Below the pieces are notes generated by a model. It was given only the letters and a program-made list of their open reading frames with translations, was not told the DNA's origin and searched no databases. DNA of 64,000 bases from FEN-299 sp963727765 (GTDB lineage Bacteria; Acidobacteriota; Vicinamibacteria; Vicinamibacterales; Fen-181), in assembly GCA_963727765.1 (NCBI GenBank), contig CAVSGZ010000009.1, forward strand, positions 124,001 to 188,000, given 5' to 3'. The position numbers and the translations under genes are program-made. Below, in pieces: positions 43,201-52,213 of the stretch (its first letter is position 1; each line of letters opens with the position of its first letter).

Positions 43201-43360
43201 CGCCGGGCAGGCTGGCGCTGACCTGGATGGTGGGGAAGTCGATCGTCGGCAGGTCGTTGACCGGCAGCAACCGGTAGCCCATGATGCCGAAAATGAGGAT
43301 CGACAGGACGAGCAGCGTGGTGGCGACAGGGCGGCGGATGAACGGTTCGGCGAAGTTCAT
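40271..43360 (-). CDS. RND multidrug efflux transporter, AcrB/MdtB-like
   Basis: The 1,029-residue inner-membrane proton antiporter begins MNFAEPFIRRPVATTLLVLSIL, the usual HAE1 start, followed by LPTIDFPTIQVSASLPGASP. TM4 has the proton-relay Asp pair in SVGFVVDDAIVMLENIVRH (about 400-418). FIPVLFMGGVVGRL and the C-terminal half with GLVKKNGIMMIDFA and ALGMGAGSEARRPLG are typical. Length matches full RND pumps. The sequence is closer to the MdtB/MdtC type than AcrB by its LPVNDLPTIDFPTI. The adaptor gene lies 15 bases upstream in the same operon; no TolC gene is present in the window. Confidence 0.94.
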   Translation of the reverse strand: MNFAEPFIRRPVATTLLVLSILIFGIMGYRLLPVNDLPTIDFPTIQVSASLPGASPDTMASSVATPLEKQFSTIAGVSSISSSNTQGYTSITLQFDLSRSIDAAAQDVQSMIARAQRQLPPGMPAPPSYQKVNPADSPVLYLTLSSPTLPLSQLDRYAQNLLAERLSMITGVAQVNVYGSQKFAVRVDVDPMQLAARLIGIDQVAGAIVNANVNLPTGTLFGPNRNVVVQASGQLMAADDYKGIVIAWRNGSPVRLSEVAHVYDGVENERNAGWYNGARTIYLAIQRQPGTNTVEVVDRIKAVLPQLEQQLPASVQLRVRSDRSIPIRDSVDDVKFTLQLTIALVVLVIFLFLRNFSATVIPSLALPFSIVGTFAVMYVLGYSLDNLSLMALTLSVGFVVDDAIVMLENIVRHMEMGKPRLEAALDGSKEIAFTIVSMTLSLAAVFIPVLFMGGVVGRLMHEFAVTIGAAILVSGLVSLTLTPMLCSRFLKAPHAVAHGWFYNVMERMFDAWLRGYSWSLLQTIRWKGTTMVASGLLLAGTVYLFTIIPMGFIPSVDTGQLSGQIETAQGLGFDATVARLKDVMNILAHDPNVAGYTANVGGSGGRLNVDLKPRADRALTADEVIETLRPKFSRIPGIRVFLVNPPSIRIGGMMTRSQYQYTLQDPDTDELYRAAPRFEAALHAIDGIEDVTSDLQIRNPQLNVDLDRDQIAALGLTANQVESALNSAYGTEQVSQIYAPEDQYLVILQVAPAYQRDPTALSLLHLTTPAGSLVPLSTVVRTKETVGPLSVNHTGQLPSVTLSFNLQPGVALGDAVARVQSVAAETLPATISGSFQGTAQAFQDSMTGLGWVLALAIFVIYVVLGILYESFIHPLTILSGLPSAGFGALLTLLIFKYDLNIYAFVGVIMLVGLVKKNGIMMIDFAIEARKRENLSPSEAIYQACRVRFRPIMMTTMAALMGTLPIALGMGAGSEARRPLGLSVVGGLLVSQTLTLYVTPVFYIYMEQFQDWLARRKGARQSALESAAAR

Positions 43361-43375
43361 GATGTCGACCTCCGC

Positions 43376-44668
43376 CTACCGGCTGCCCTGGCGGCCCTGT
43401 GTACCCTGCGGGCTCCTGCCGGCCCGGCTCTCGGCCGGGCCGGCGGCGGGCGCCGCCCCGCCGCGCTCGACCACCCGCGCACCGGGCGTGAGTCGGAGGT
43501 GTCCGTCGGTGACAACGGTCTCGCCGGCGCTGACGCCGCTGGCAATCACCAGCTGATCTCCCTGCTGCCGGTCGACCGTCACCGGACGCATCTCGACCGT
43601 CCGATCGGGCTTGACGACGTAGACGAACTGGCCGTCCTGTGACGTCTGCACCGCGACGGCGGGGACCACCAGGGCGCTCGGGTCGGTGGTCAGCTCCAGG
43701 GCGACCTGCACGAAGGTGCCTGGCCACAGATGACGGTCCGCGTTCGCGAACGTGGCCTTCAGGCGGATCGTCCCGGTCGTCGGGTCCACGGTGTTGTCGA
43801 TGAAGGTGACCGTGCCTCTTGCGGTGCCGGCGGCCGTCCGGCGGTCGCCTTGAGCGGCCGCCACCGTTGTGCCGGGCGTGGCCTGGACCTCGGGTTCGGG
43901 GCGATCGAGGCCGGTGGGCGTGACGGCGCTCACCTGCAGCGGTTGCCGCGCCTGGTAGCGTCGGACGTCCACGAGGTAGCGCCCCGGTACCGAGAACGAC
44001 ACGTAGATGGGCGACATCTGATTGATCACGACCAGCGCGTTGGTATCGTTGGCCCTGATGAGGTCGCCGACATGCGCGCCCAGGGAGCCGGTGCGCCCGG
44101 ACATCGGGGCCTTGATCTCGGTGAACTGCAGGTTCAGCCGCGCGCTGGCGACCGCGGCCGTGTCGGCGGCGACCGTCGCCGCCAGCGCATCGGCGCTGGC
44201 GCGCTGGGCCTCGAATTGATCCCGCGAGACCAGCCCGCGCTGAAAGAGGTTCTCGAGCCGCGTCCTCTGGTCCTGCGCGTTCTGCCAGGTGGCGCTGTCC
44301 CGGGCCGTGACCGCTTCGGCCTGCTGGAGCGCGGCCTCGAAGGGGCGCGGGTCGAGGCTGAACAGCGGTTGTCCCGTCTCGACGTCCTGGCCTTCGACGA
44401 AGTGGATGGTGCTCAGCTGGCCGGTGACCTGCGAGTGAATCTGGACGCTGGCGATGCTCTCGACCGCGCCAACCGCCGCGAGCGTGACCGGCATCGGTTT
44501 CTGCTCGACGCGTGTGGAGACGATCGGGACCGGTCCGCCGGCGCCGCGGCCGCCACCCCGGCCGCCCGAGTTGGCCGACGCGCCGGTCTGGGAAGATGAC
44601 GAACAGCCGGCCACAGGCAGAGCCAGCGAGATAAACATGATGAGTGCGTGACGAGTGTGATTCAGCAT
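43376..44668 (-). CDS. RND efflux periplasmic adaptor (membrane fusion lipoprotein)
   Basis: A 430-residue adaptor. The N-terminus has a lipobox (SLALPVAGC, Cys22) and a Ser/Gly-rich linker. The lipoyl half-motifs are VQIHSQVTGQLSTIHFVEGQDVETGQPLFSLDPRP near the N-terminus (read as consecutive segments) and IKAPMSGRTGSLGAHVGDLI at about 190. A helical hairpin lies between them (TARDSATWQNAQDQRTRLENL). The C-terminus has the VVPAVAVQTSQDGQFVYVV strand. An insert (about 245-275) near VQATPGTTVAAAQGDRR is longer than usual. It precedes the RND pump gene and would link it to an outer-membrane channel. Confidence 0.92.
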   Translation of the reverse strand: MLNHTRHALIMFISLALPVAGCSSSSQTGASANSGGRGGGRGAGGPVPIVSTRVEQKPMPVTLAAVGAVESIASVQIHSQVTGQLSTIHFVEGQDVETGQPLFSLDPRPFEAALQQAEAVTARDSATWQNAQDQRTRLENLFQRGLVSRDQFEAQRASADALAATVAADTAAVASARLNLQFTEIKAPMSGRTGSLGAHVGDLIRANDTNALVVINQMSPIYVSFSVPGRYLVDVRRYQARQPLQVSAVTPTGLDRPEPEVQATPGTTVAAAQGDRRTAAGTARGTVTFIDNTVDPTTGTIRLKATFANADRHLWPGTFVQVALELTTDPSALVVPAVAVQTSQDGQFVYVVKPDRTVEMRPVTVDRQQGDQLVIASGVSAGETVVTDGHLRLTPGARVVERGGAAPAAGPAESRAGRSPQGTQGRQGSR

Positions 44669-44855
44669 TGCCAGTCCGATGAGAGCGTGATGGTCACGGA
44701 ACGTGGGCTGTCCGGGGGCGTGACGATAGGAACCCCCTGATAATTACGACTGCTGGGGGCCCGTGGCTTACCGCCCCCTCGATCTTCGCGGCTGCCCTCG
44801 ACGGGGAGCGGGGCGACGGGGGCTGGGCAGTGGGGAGGCGGCGGTCGAATCGGCC

Positions 44856-44888
44856 CCGGGGCGGCCGGCCTGACGGCCGGGGCCCCGG
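44856..44888 (-). terminator. GC-rich hairpin downstream of frr
   Basis: CCGGGGC (44856-44862) pairs with GCCCCGG (44882-44888), and inside it CCGGCC (44865-44870) pairs with GGCCGG (44875-44880) around a 4-base loop. It lies just after the frr stop with no T-tract, so it may stabilise or end the rplM-frr transcript. The remaining bases back to the efflux adaptor gene hold no recognisable feature. Confidence 0.5.
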
Positions 44889-44907
44889 CGCCCTGGATGT
44901 GCGGGCC

Positions 44908-45477
44908 CTAGCGGGACAGCAGCTCCGCGTCCTTCTTGCTCTGCAAGTCGTCGACGAGCTTGATTTCTTGATCGGTGATCTTCTGGACCTCTTCGAGGCC
45001 GCGCTTTTCGTCGTCCTCGGACACCTGCTTGTCCTTGGCCAGCTTCTTGAGCCGATCGTTGGCGTCGCGCCGCACGGTGCGGACGGCGTTGCGCGCTTCC
45101 TCCGCCATCTTGTGGACGTGGCGCGAGAGCTCCTTGCGCCGCTCGTCGGTCAGCGGCGGGACCGGGATGCGGATCACCTTGCCGTCGTTGTTCGGGTTCA
45201 ACCCGAGGTCGGACGCGCGGATCGCCTTCTCGATGGCGCCCATCAGCGACGGGTCGAACGGTTGGGCGATGAGCATCGTCGGCTCCGGCACCGACAGCGA
45301 CGCCAGCTGGTTGAGCGGCATCCGCGTGCCGTACGCCTCGACGTGCACCGGGTCGAGGATGCCCGTGCTGGCGCGCCCGGTCCGCACGCCGGCCAGCTCG
45401 TGGCGCAGGTGCTCGATGGCCCCCGTCATCCGCTTCTTCACTTCCGCATTGAGGCTCTTGAGGTCGTTCACTTCCAT
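44908..45477 (-). CDS. frr: Ribosome recycling factor
   Basis: RRF (189 residues) splits post-termination ribosomes together with EF-G. Conserved segments are HLRHELAGVRTGRAS (about 25-39), LNQLASLSVPEP, LIAQPFDPSLMGAIEKAI, SDLGLNPNNDGKVIRIPVPPLT and RRKELSRHVHKMAEEARNAVR. Length is normal. It follows pyrH by 46 bases, the classic tsf-pyrH-frr order. Confidence 0.97.
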   Translation of the reverse strand: MEVNDLKSLNAEVKKRMTGAIEHLRHELAGVRTGRASTGILDPVHVEAYGTRMPLNQLASLSVPEPTMLIAQPFDPSLMGAIEKAIRASDLGLNPNNDGKVIRIPVPPLTDERRKELSRHVHKMAEEARNAVRTVRRDANDRLKKLAKDKQVSEDDEKRGLEEVQKITDQEIKLVDDLQSKKDAELLSR

Positions 45478-45523
45478 GTGTCAGCTCCGACAGGTGCACG
45501 TGTTGCGACGTGAGTCGGTCGAC

Positions 45524-46255
45524 TCAGTCCGCGGTGATCAACGACCCGACGCGCTCGCCGAGCACGGCCCGCTTCAGGTGGCCCGGCGTCCGCAGGTTGA
45601 AGACGATGATCGGCATCCGGTTGTCCTTGCACAGCGAGATCGCGGTGGCGTCCATCACCTCGAGGCCCCGGATGACGACGTCGAGGTAGGAAATCGTCTC
45701 GAACCGCTGCGCGTCGGGGACCTTCACCGGGTCCGCGGTGTAGATGCCGTCGACCTTGGTGGCCTTCAGCAGGACGTCGGCCTTGATTTCCATCGCGCGC
45801 AGGGCGGCGGCGGTGTCGGTCGTGAAGTACGGATTGCCCGTGCCGGCCGCGAAGATCACGGCGCGGCCCTTCTCGAGGTGGCGCACCGCGCGGCGCCGGA
45901 TGAACGGCTCGGCGATCGCGCGCATCTCGATGGCCGCGAGCGTTCGGGTCGTCACGCCCTCGTGCTCCAGCGCGTCCTGCAGCGCGAGCGCGTTGATGCA
46001 GGTGGCCAGCATGCCCATGTAGTCGGCCGTCGCGCGATCGGTGCCGCGGGCGCTGGCGGCGACGCCGCGGAAGATGTTGCCCCCGCCGATGACGATGGCC
46101 ACCTCGATGCCGAGCCCCTGGACCTCGGCGACGTCCCGGGCGATCTGGGTGGCGACCGCCGGGTCGATCCCGTAGGCCTGCTCCCCCATGAGCGCTTCGC
46201 CGGACAGTTTGAGGAGAATGCGTCGGTAGGCAGGCGTCGCGGGCGAGTCAGGCAT
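45524..46255 (-). CDS. pyrH: UMP kinase
   Basis: UMP kinase (243 residues) phosphorylates UMP to UDP in the amino-acid kinase fold. Motifs are LLKLSGEALMGEQAYGID (about 14-31), VAIVIGGGNIFRGVAAS, DYMGMLATCINALALQDALE, FAAGTGNPYFTTDTAAALRA (two adjoining parts) and VMDATAISLCKDNRMPIIVFNL. It supplies UDP for the UDP-sugars used by the murA-mpl pathway. The start ATG is at 46255; the short leader contains GGATTC-type repeats. Confidence 0.97.
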   Translation of the reverse strand: MPDSPATPAYRRILLKLSGEALMGEQAYGIDPAVATQIARDVAEVQGLGIEVAIVIGGGNIFRGVAASARGTDRATADYMGMLATCINALALQDALEHEGVTTRTLAAIEMRAIAEPFIRRRAVRHLEKGRAVIFAAGTGNPYFTTDTAAALRAMEIKADVLLKATKVDGIYTADPVKVPDAQRFETISYLDVVIRGLEVMDATAISLCKDNRMPIIVFNLRTPGHLKRAVLGERVGSLITAD

Positions 46256-46289
46256 ACAGGAGGGGATTATAGAACGGAAAAGGAGGGGC

Positions 46290-46362
46290 GGGATTCAGGA
46301 TTCGGGATTCAGGAGTCAGGAACCGGCAGTCTGAATCCTGACTCCCGGCTCCTGAATCCTCC
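46290..46362. repeat. GGATTCAGGA-type direct and inverted repeats
   Basis: GGATTCAGGATTCGGGATTC (46291-46310) and AGGAGTCAGGA are followed, after a short loop near 46321-46331, by CTGAATCCTGACTCC and TCCTGAATCC, which are inverted copies. An imperfect long hairpin results between tsf and pyrH. The same direct unit occurs after ftsY at 2046. Confidence 0.65.
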
Positions 46363-46365
46363 GAG

Positions 46366-46998
46366 CTACTCGGCGCCCTCACCGAGCTTGAAGCGCGCGA
46401 AGCGGGACACGGTGATGTTCTCGCCGGTCTTGGCCGCGGCGGCCGCGATCATCTGCGACACCTTGATCGAGCCGTCGCGCACCGAGACCTGGTCGAGCAG
46501 GCAGACGCGCTCGTAGAAGCTGCCGAGCTTGCCTTCGACGATCTTCTCGATGACCGGCGCGGGCTTGCCGGAGTCGGCCATCTGCGCCCGGTAGATCTCC
46601 TTCTCCTTCTCGACGGCGTCGGCCGGGACCTGCTCGCGGCTGATCCACTTCGGGTCGGCAGCCGCCACCTGCATGGCGAGTTCCTTGACGAGTGTCTTGA
46701 AGTCGTCGGTCTTGGCGACGAAGTCGGACTCGCAGTTGACCTCGACGAGGACGCCGAGCTTGGCGAACCCGAACGGGCCCGAGCCCTCGGCGACCGGCAT
46801 GTGAATGTAGGTGCCGACGGCGCCCTGCCTGGTGGCGCGGCCGCTGCGCGACGCGGCCTTGGCGAGCCCGCGCTTGCGCAGCACCGTGATGGCCTCCTCG
46901 ACGTTGCCGCTGGTCTCGGTGAGCGCAGCCTTGCATTCCATCATGCCTGCGCCGGTGCGGTCGCGCAGGATCTTGACCTGTTCTGCCGTGATAGCCAT
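46366..46998 (-). CDS. tsf: Translation elongation factor Ts
   Basis: EF-Ts (about 210 residues) is the nucleotide exchange factor for EF-Tu. The N-terminal UBA-like domain is ITAEQVKILRDRTGAGMMECKAALTETSGNVEEAI (about 3-37, in two helices), followed by LRKRGLAKAASRSGR and VLVEVNCESDFVAKTDDFK, the TDFVA-type EF-Tu contact. The C-terminal LLDQVSVRDGSIKVSQMI ends a short-form EF-Ts. ATG 46998 has AAGGAA upstream; the frame upstream of it is not coding. Confidence 0.96.
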   Translation of the reverse strand: MAITAEQVKILRDRTGAGMMECKAALTETSGNVEEAITVLRKRGLAKAASRSGRATRQGAVGTYIHMPVAEGSGPFGFAKLGVLVEVNCESDFVAKTDDFKTLVKELAMQVAAADPKWISREQVPADAVEKEKEIYRAQMADSGKPAPVIEKIVEGKLGSFYERVCLLDQVSVRDGSIKVSQMIAAAAAKTGENITVSRFARFKLGEGAE

Positions 46999-47083
46999 GA
47001 CGTTCCTTTCGTGCCGTACAAAAAAATTGTAGGGGCAGGTCCGCGAACCCACCCCTACACGGTGATTGTCCTCGAACCGCGCG

Positions 47084-47890
<807 letters not shown>

Positions 47891-47923
47891 GCGCCCTCCA
47901 CCTTCGGTTCGAAAAAGAGACAG

Positions 47924-48316
47924 TTAACGTTTGCTGAACTGGAAGCGCTTGCGCGCGCCAGCCATGCCGTACTTCTTCCGCTCCTTGGCGCGCGAGTCGC
48001 GCGTCAACAGCCCTTCCTTCTTGAGGCGTCCCCGCAGCTCCGCGTTGTACTCGCACAGCGCGCGGGAGATGCCGAGGCGGATGGCTCCCGCCTGACCGGC
48101 CACGCCGCCCCCGACGACGGTGGCGAGGATGTCGAACTTGTCGGCCGTCTCGGTGAGCAGCAGCGGCTGGCGCACCTGGACCCGAAGCGCCTCGGTGGGG
48201 AAGTAGTCGTCGAATTGACGACGGTTGACGCTGATGCCGCCCTTGCCGGGCCGCAGGAAGACGCGTGCGGCCGAGGTCTTGCGCCGGCCGGTCCCGTAAT
48301 ACTGGATGACTGACAC
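47924..48316 (-). CDS. rpsI: 30S ribosomal protein S9
   Basis: S9 (130 residues). YYGTGRRKTSAARVFLRPG at the N-terminus, VGGGVAGQAGAIRLGISRAL in the middle, and the basic tail KERKKYGMAGARKRFQFSKR, whose final Lys-Arg reaches the P-site tRNA. The start is one base away from the rplM stop, so the two are coupled. Confidence 0.97.
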   Translation of the reverse strand: MSVIQYYGTGRRKTSAARVFLRPGKGGISVNRRQFDDYFPTEALRVQVRQPLLLTETADKFDILATVVGGGVAGQAGAIRLGISRALCEYNAELRGRLKKEGLLTRDSRAKERKKYGMAGARKRFQFSKR

Positions 48317-48317
48317 G

Positions 48318-48749
48318 TTAGGCTACCTTGAACTGGGTTGGCTTCTGCGCGGCGTGCGGATGGTCCGCGCCGCGGTAGACCTTCAGCTTGCGAAACATGG
48401 CGTCGCCGAGCTTCGACTTCGGCAGCATGCCCCGAATCGCCTCTTCCACCATCCGCACCGGGCTCTTCTGGCGAACGTCCTTCGCTCGCTCTTCGCGCAG
48501 GCCGCCCTCGTAGCCACTGTGGTAGCGGTAGAGTTTCTGCTCTTCCTTGCGGCCGGTGAGCTTCACCTGGGCCGCGTTGATGACGATGACGTGGTCGCCC
48601 GTATCGAGGAAGGGCGTGTAGGAGGCCTTGTGCTTGCCCTGAAGCAGCTTCGCCGCCACCGACGCAACCCGCCCCAGCACCCGGTCCCCGGCGTCAATCA
48701 CGTGCCACTGTCTGTCGATCTTGTCCGCGCTTGGCGTAAACGTCCGCAT
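48318..48749 (-). CDS. rplM: 50S ribosomal protein L13
   Basis: L13 (143 residues). The motifs are RQWHVIDAGDRVLGRVASVAA (about 13-33; two segments), GDHVIVINAAQVKLTG, YRYHSGYEGGLREE and GMLPKSKLGDAMFRKLKVY. It is the first gene of rplM-rpsI-rpsB-tsf-pyrH-frr. In E. coli L13 can repress its own operon; here the 38-base leader shows no obvious mimic. Confidence 0.97.
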   Translation of the reverse strand: MRTFTPSADKIDRQWHVIDAGDRVLGRVASVAAKLLQGKHKASYTPFLDTGDHVIVINAAQVKLTGRKEEQKLYRYHSGYEGGLREERAKDVRQKSPVRMVEEAIRGMLPKSKLGDAMFRKLKVYRGADHPHAAQKPTQFKVA

Positions 48750-48793
48750 CGCACCGTTCCCTGTGGGTGTTTCTGAAACGACGGCAAACCCAA

Positions 48794-48822
48794 ATGATAG
48801 CCAGCCCTGGCGTTACTGTCAA
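48794..48822 (-). promoter_or_regulatory. Strong sigma-70 promoter of the rplM operon
   Basis: On the minus strand TTGACA (48822-48817), a 17-base spacer and TATCAT (48799-48794) give a near-perfect promoter. Transcription would start near 48787, about 38 bases upstream of the rplM ATG. Confidence 0.85.
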
Positions 48823-49242
48823 GCCTGTGAAGAAGCGTGCAACCGTTCTGGCCCAACCGTGATAGAGTCACCCCCACGGACTTGGCGGCCCGCCAGGGAC
48901 ACCGAGTCCAACCGGGTTCGACGAGCGCCAGGCGGCCCTCCGCCCTCGGGGCTGACGGACCCGCGGGGCGACGGGTGGCGGGGCAGTGGACCGCCAGATC
49001 ACGGGCGCCCTGCGACCGATTGCAAAAGTGCGAAAGGGGATTGTCAACTGACGGAACCGTGATCGGCCGGGTCGGTCCCGGCGGGAACATCAGCGGGCGG
49101 GCGGCGGCTGATCGCCGTTTTCGTCGTGAATCGCGCCGGATTCGAGTCGACCCCGCCCGGTGCCCGGTTGGCATCGGGATTGCGCTCGTTGGAACGTGTC
49201 CGTCCGCGTGTCCGCGGCCGGCTTCGACGAAGAGGGCATGGC
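48823..49242. other. Divergent intergenic region between rplM and pilM
   Basis: About 420 bases with no supported gene. It has several plausible minor promoter parts (for example TTGTCA near 49049) but none with proper spacing for pilM. Reading frames that cross it are not supported by composition or by any motif. pilM has AGAGGG 7 bases before its GTG. Confidence 0.4.
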
Positions 49243-50301
49243 GTGTTTGCCAGAAACAGACCTGTCGCAGGGCTCGACATCGGGTCGAGCGCCGTCAAGG
49301 TGGTGGAACTCCGCCCCGCCGGCCACTCCTACAAAGTGGTCGGTTTCGGGACCGAGCCGGTGCCTGGCGATACCATCGTCGACGGCGCGATCATCGACGC
49401 GACGGCCGTGGCCGGCGCGCTCGACCGCCTCTTTGCCTCCTCCCGCATCAAGACCCGCGAGGTCGTCGCGTCGCTCTCCGGCAATTCGGTGATCGTCAAG
49501 AAGATCACCCTGCCGGTGATGAACGAGGCGGAGCTCTCCGAGTCGATCCAGTGGGAGGCCGAGCAGTACATCCCCTTCGACATCGCGGACGTGAACCTCG
49601 ACTACCAGATCCTCTCGACGCCGTCGGGCGGCGCCAAGGGGAACATGGAGGTCTTGCTCGTCGCGGCGAAGAAGGACAAGATCGCCGACTACACCGATGT
49701 CATCAGGCAGGCCGGGCGGACGCCGATCGTGGTCGATGTCGACGCCTTCGCGGTGCAGAACGTCTACGAGGCGAATTACGACGTCGACCCCGGCGCCGTC
49801 GTCGCGCTGCTGAACGCCGGCGCGAGCGGCGTGAACGTGAACATCGTGTCGGGCGGGCAGTCGTTGTTCACGCGCGACATCTCGATGGGGGGCAACGCCT
49901 TCACCGAGGCGCTGCAGAAGGAGCTGGGCCTGTCGTTCGAGCGGGCCGAGCGCGCGAAGAAGGGGGAGCCGGTGGACGGGATCGAGGCGGCCGACGTCGC
50001 ACCGATCCTGCGAACGGTGACCGAGAACCTGCTGCTCGAGATCCAGAAGACGCTGGATTTCTTCAAGGCGACGGCGGCGTCTGATCAGATCGACCAGATG
50101 ATGGTCAGCGGCGGCGCGTCGCGTGTGGATGGACTGGTCGAACGGCTGTCGGCTCGGTTCGGCACGCCGATCGACTGGCTCGACCCGTTCAGGCGGATCG
50201 AGTTCGACAGCGGTCGGTTCGGGGTCGGCAGCGCCGACGATGTGGCCGCGACCGCCGCCGTCGCCGTCGGGCTCGCACTCAGACGGGCAGGCGACCGATG
50301 A
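49243..50301 (+). CDS. pilM: Type IV pilus assembly protein PilM
   Basis: PilM (about 352 residues) is an actin-like ATPase-fold cytoplasmic protein that holds the PilN N-terminus. VAGLDIGSSAVKVVELRP (about 8-25; phosphate-1 loop), GAIIDATAVAGALDRLF, SESIQWEAEQYIPFDIADVNLDYQIL and MMVSGGASRVDGLVERLSA are typical. GTG at 49243 is the likely start, with AGAGGG upstream; the frame is open to 49126 but lacks PilM-like sequence there. Its stop overlaps the pilN ATG. Confidence 0.93.
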   Translation: MFARNRPVAGLDIGSSAVKVVELRPAGHSYKVVGFGTEPVPGDTIVDGAIIDATAVAGALDRLFASSRIKTREVVASLSGNSVIVKKITLPVMNEAELSESIQWEAEQYIPFDIADVNLDYQILSTPSGGAKGNMEVLLVAAKKDKIADYTDVIRQAGRTPIVVDVDAFAVQNVYEANYDVDPGAVVALLNAGASGVNVNIVSGGQSLFTRDISMGGNAFTEALQKELGLSFERAERAKKGEPVDGIEAADVAPILRTVTENLLLEIQKTLDFFKATAASDQIDQMMVSGGASRVDGLVERLSARFGTPIDWLDPFRRIEFDSGRFGVGSADDVAATAAVAVGLALRRAGDR

Positions 50302-50888
50302 TTCGCATCAACCTGATCGCCGCGGACCGCGACCGCGTCAGACGCCGCGCCTTCGACATCGGCCTCGGCGGGGAGGGCCAGCAGCGCAAGACCACAGTCG
50401 TGTGCGTCCTGATCATGCTCGTGACAGTGCTCGGCATCGGGCTGTGGTACTGGGCGCTCGCGCTCCACAGCCGCCAGATCGAAGCCGACATCGTGACGAG
50501 CCAGAAGGAGACGGCGCGTCTGCGGGGGCTCATCCAGCAGGTCCAGGCCTACGAGGTGCGCCGCGCGCAGTTGTTGCAGCGGGTGAGCCTCATCGAGGAG
50601 CTGCGCAAGGGCCGCGAGGGCCCCGTGCGCATGCTCGACGAGCTTAGCCGCAGCGTGCCCGACCTGCTGTGGCTCACCGAAGTGAAGCAGCAGGGGGCCG
50701 ACCTGATGATCTCCGGGCGGTGCACATCGCTGACGGCGTTGTCGGATTTCGCGGACAACCTGAAGGCGACGGGTTACTTCAAGCCGGTGGAGATCCTGGA
50801 GAGCCAGTCGGAGCAGGCGCCGTCGGGTGGAGGGCCCGCTCCGAACAAGTTCTCGATGAAAGCGACGTTCGTCACGCCGGGCACCTAG
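50298..50888 (+). CDS. pilN: Type IV pilus assembly protein PilN
   Basis: PilN (196 residues) is an inner-membrane protein of the pilus alignment complex. The start MIRINLIAADRDR is the INL(L/I) motif that binds PilM. A transmembrane segment follows (VVCVLIMLVTVLGIGLWYWAL, about 32-52), then a coiled coil (SRQIEADIVTSQKETARLRG) and a ferredoxin-like periplasmic domain (LDELSRSVPDLLWLTEVKQ). ATGA overlap with pilM. Confidence 0.92.
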   Translation: MIRINLIAADRDRVRRRAFDIGLGGEGQQRKTTVVCVLIMLVTVLGIGLWYWALALHSRQIEADIVTSQKETARLRGLIQQVQAYEVRRAQLLQRVSLIEELRKGREGPVRMLDELSRSVPDLLWLTEVKQQGADLMISGRCTSLTALSDFADNLKATGYFKPVEILESQSEQAPSGGGPAPNKFSMKATFVTPGT

Positions 50889-50978
50889 ACTCGCGTCGGC
50901 CCGGCGGGACCGTGCGGGCGGGGCAGGACGGTCTTGCTCGGGGAGCCAAGCGGCGGTGGCCGCGGAGGAAAGAGACAC

Positions 50979-51614
50979 GTGGCTGGGACAATAAGCAAGC
51001 TGCCGTGGTACGGACAGGTGGGATTGTTCGCCGGGCTGGCGGTGGCCGGACTGGTCACATTCTTTTACCTGTACGTGTCGCCGGCGCAGGCCGAGATGGC
51101 GCAGCGCCAGCGCAAGCTCGACGCGCTGCAGGCCGACATCAGCAAGGGGCAGGCGATTGCCCGTCGGCTGCCGCAGTTCCGCGCCGAGGTCGCCGAGCTC
51201 GAGACGCGGCTCGAGACGCTCAGAACCGTCCTGCCGGAAGAAAAGGACATGGCCGACTTGCTCAGGCGGCTGCAGATGCTGGCCGTCCAGTCGAACCTGA
51301 CCATCCGCCGGTTCAAGCCGTCGCCCACGATGATCCCCAAGGAACTGCACGCCGAGGTGCCGATCGCGCTCGAGCTCGACGGGTCGTATCACAATCTCGC
51401 GCTGTTCTTCGACCGGGTGAGCAAGTTCCCGCGCATCATCCACATGAGCGACGTGAACATCAGGGCCAAGGACCGCCAGGAGCCGGCGTCGACCATCTCG
51501 GTCTCCTGCACGGCGACGACCTACATCCTGCTCGAGAACAAAGCGCCGGCCGCGATCCCCGGGCAGCAGACGCCCGCGGCGCCGGCGGCATCTGCCGGAG
51601 GCGTGCGCCCATGA
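50979..51614 (+). CDS. pilO: Type IV pilus assembly protein PilO
   Basis: PilO (about 211 residues) dimerises with PilN in the periplasm. One transmembrane segment (VGLFAGLAVAGLVTFFYLYV, about 13-32) is followed by a long coiled coil (QRKLDALQADISKGQAIARR) and the PilO domain (LPEEKDMADLLRRLQMLAVQ, ELDGSYHNLALFFDRVSKFPRI). GTG at 50979 with GGAGG upstream is preferred to GTG/ATG starts further 5'. Stop overlaps pilP as ATGA. Confidence 0.92.
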   Translation: MAGTISKLPWYGQVGLFAGLAVAGLVTFFYLYVSPAQAEMAQRQRKLDALQADISKGQAIARRLPQFRAEVAELETRLETLRTVLPEEKDMADLLRRLQMLAVQSNLTIRRFKPSPTMIPKELHAEVPIALELDGSYHNLALFFDRVSKFPRIIHMSDVNIRAKDRQEPASTISVSCTATTYILLENKAPAAIPGQQTPAAPAASAGGVRP

Positions 51615-52159
51615 CACGTCATCTTCGGTTCCCCCTGGCGGTGCTAGCCGTGCTCCTGGCGGCATCGCTCGCCCCGGCCCAGTCGGCCGGCCGGCCGCCC
51701 GCGGCACAAACCGCGCAGCCGGCCGGGCCCGCGTCCCCCGCACCGGGACTCCCGGTTCAGCCGCCGGCGGCGAAGCCGTCGACCGCGCCGGCGGAAGCCG
51801 AGGGGCCGTCGACCTACACCTACCGCGCGGAAGGACGACGCGATCCGTTCGTGAGTCTGTGGAACCCGGGAGGCGGCCCGCGTGAGAACACCAAGGTCGC
51901 GGGCCTCGCCGGCCTTTACACGGTCGATCTCATGGTCAAGGGGATCCTCCAGAGTCGCGGCAGTTTCGTGGCCATCGTCGTTGGGCCGGGCGGCACGCGC
52001 CAGTACATCCTGCACGCAACCGATCGATTGGCTGACGGGGTCGTGAAGGCGATCACCGCTGACAGTGTGCTGATTCTCCAGGAGGTGGGCGACCCGCTGT
52101 CGCACGCCAAGCTACGGGAGATCCGCAAGACGCTGCGCGCGGTCGAAGAGGTCAAGTAG
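51611..52159 (+). CDS. pilP: Type IV pilus assembly protein PilP
   Basis: PilP (182 residues) connects PilNO to the secretin. A signal peptide (FPLAVLAVLLAASLAPAQS) without a clear lipobox Cys is followed by a Pro/Ala-rich linker and the PilP domain: YRAEGRRDPFVSLWNP (about 78-93), VKGILQSRGSFVAIV and DPLSHAKLREIRKTLR. Many PilPs are lipoproteins; this one appears to be a soluble periplasmic form. Its stop is adjacent to the pilQ frame. Confidence 0.9.
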   Translation: MTRHLRFPLAVLAVLLAASLAPAQSAGRPPAAQTAQPAGPASPAPGLPVQPPAAKPSTAPAEAEGPSTYTYRAEGRRDPFVSLWNPGGGPRENTKVAGLAGLYTVDLMVKGILQSRGSFVAIVVGPGGTRQYILHATDRLADGVVKAITADSVLILQEVGDPLSHAKLREIRKTLRAVEEVK

Positions 52160-52213
52160 ATGCGGCACAACTCGACTTTCCGGGGAACGGCGAGGTTGAA
52201 GGGGACGAATCCG

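Noticed and set aside
48750..49242. Small protein gene or riboswitch between rplM and pilM
   Set aside because: No frame has a start with Shine-Dalgarno and plausible composition, and no known riboswitch core was recognised.
49230..49256. Sigma-54 promoter for pilM
   Set aside because: TGGCGTGTTTGC-like sequence occurs, but it overlaps the start codon itself, so it cannot act as the promoter of pilM.
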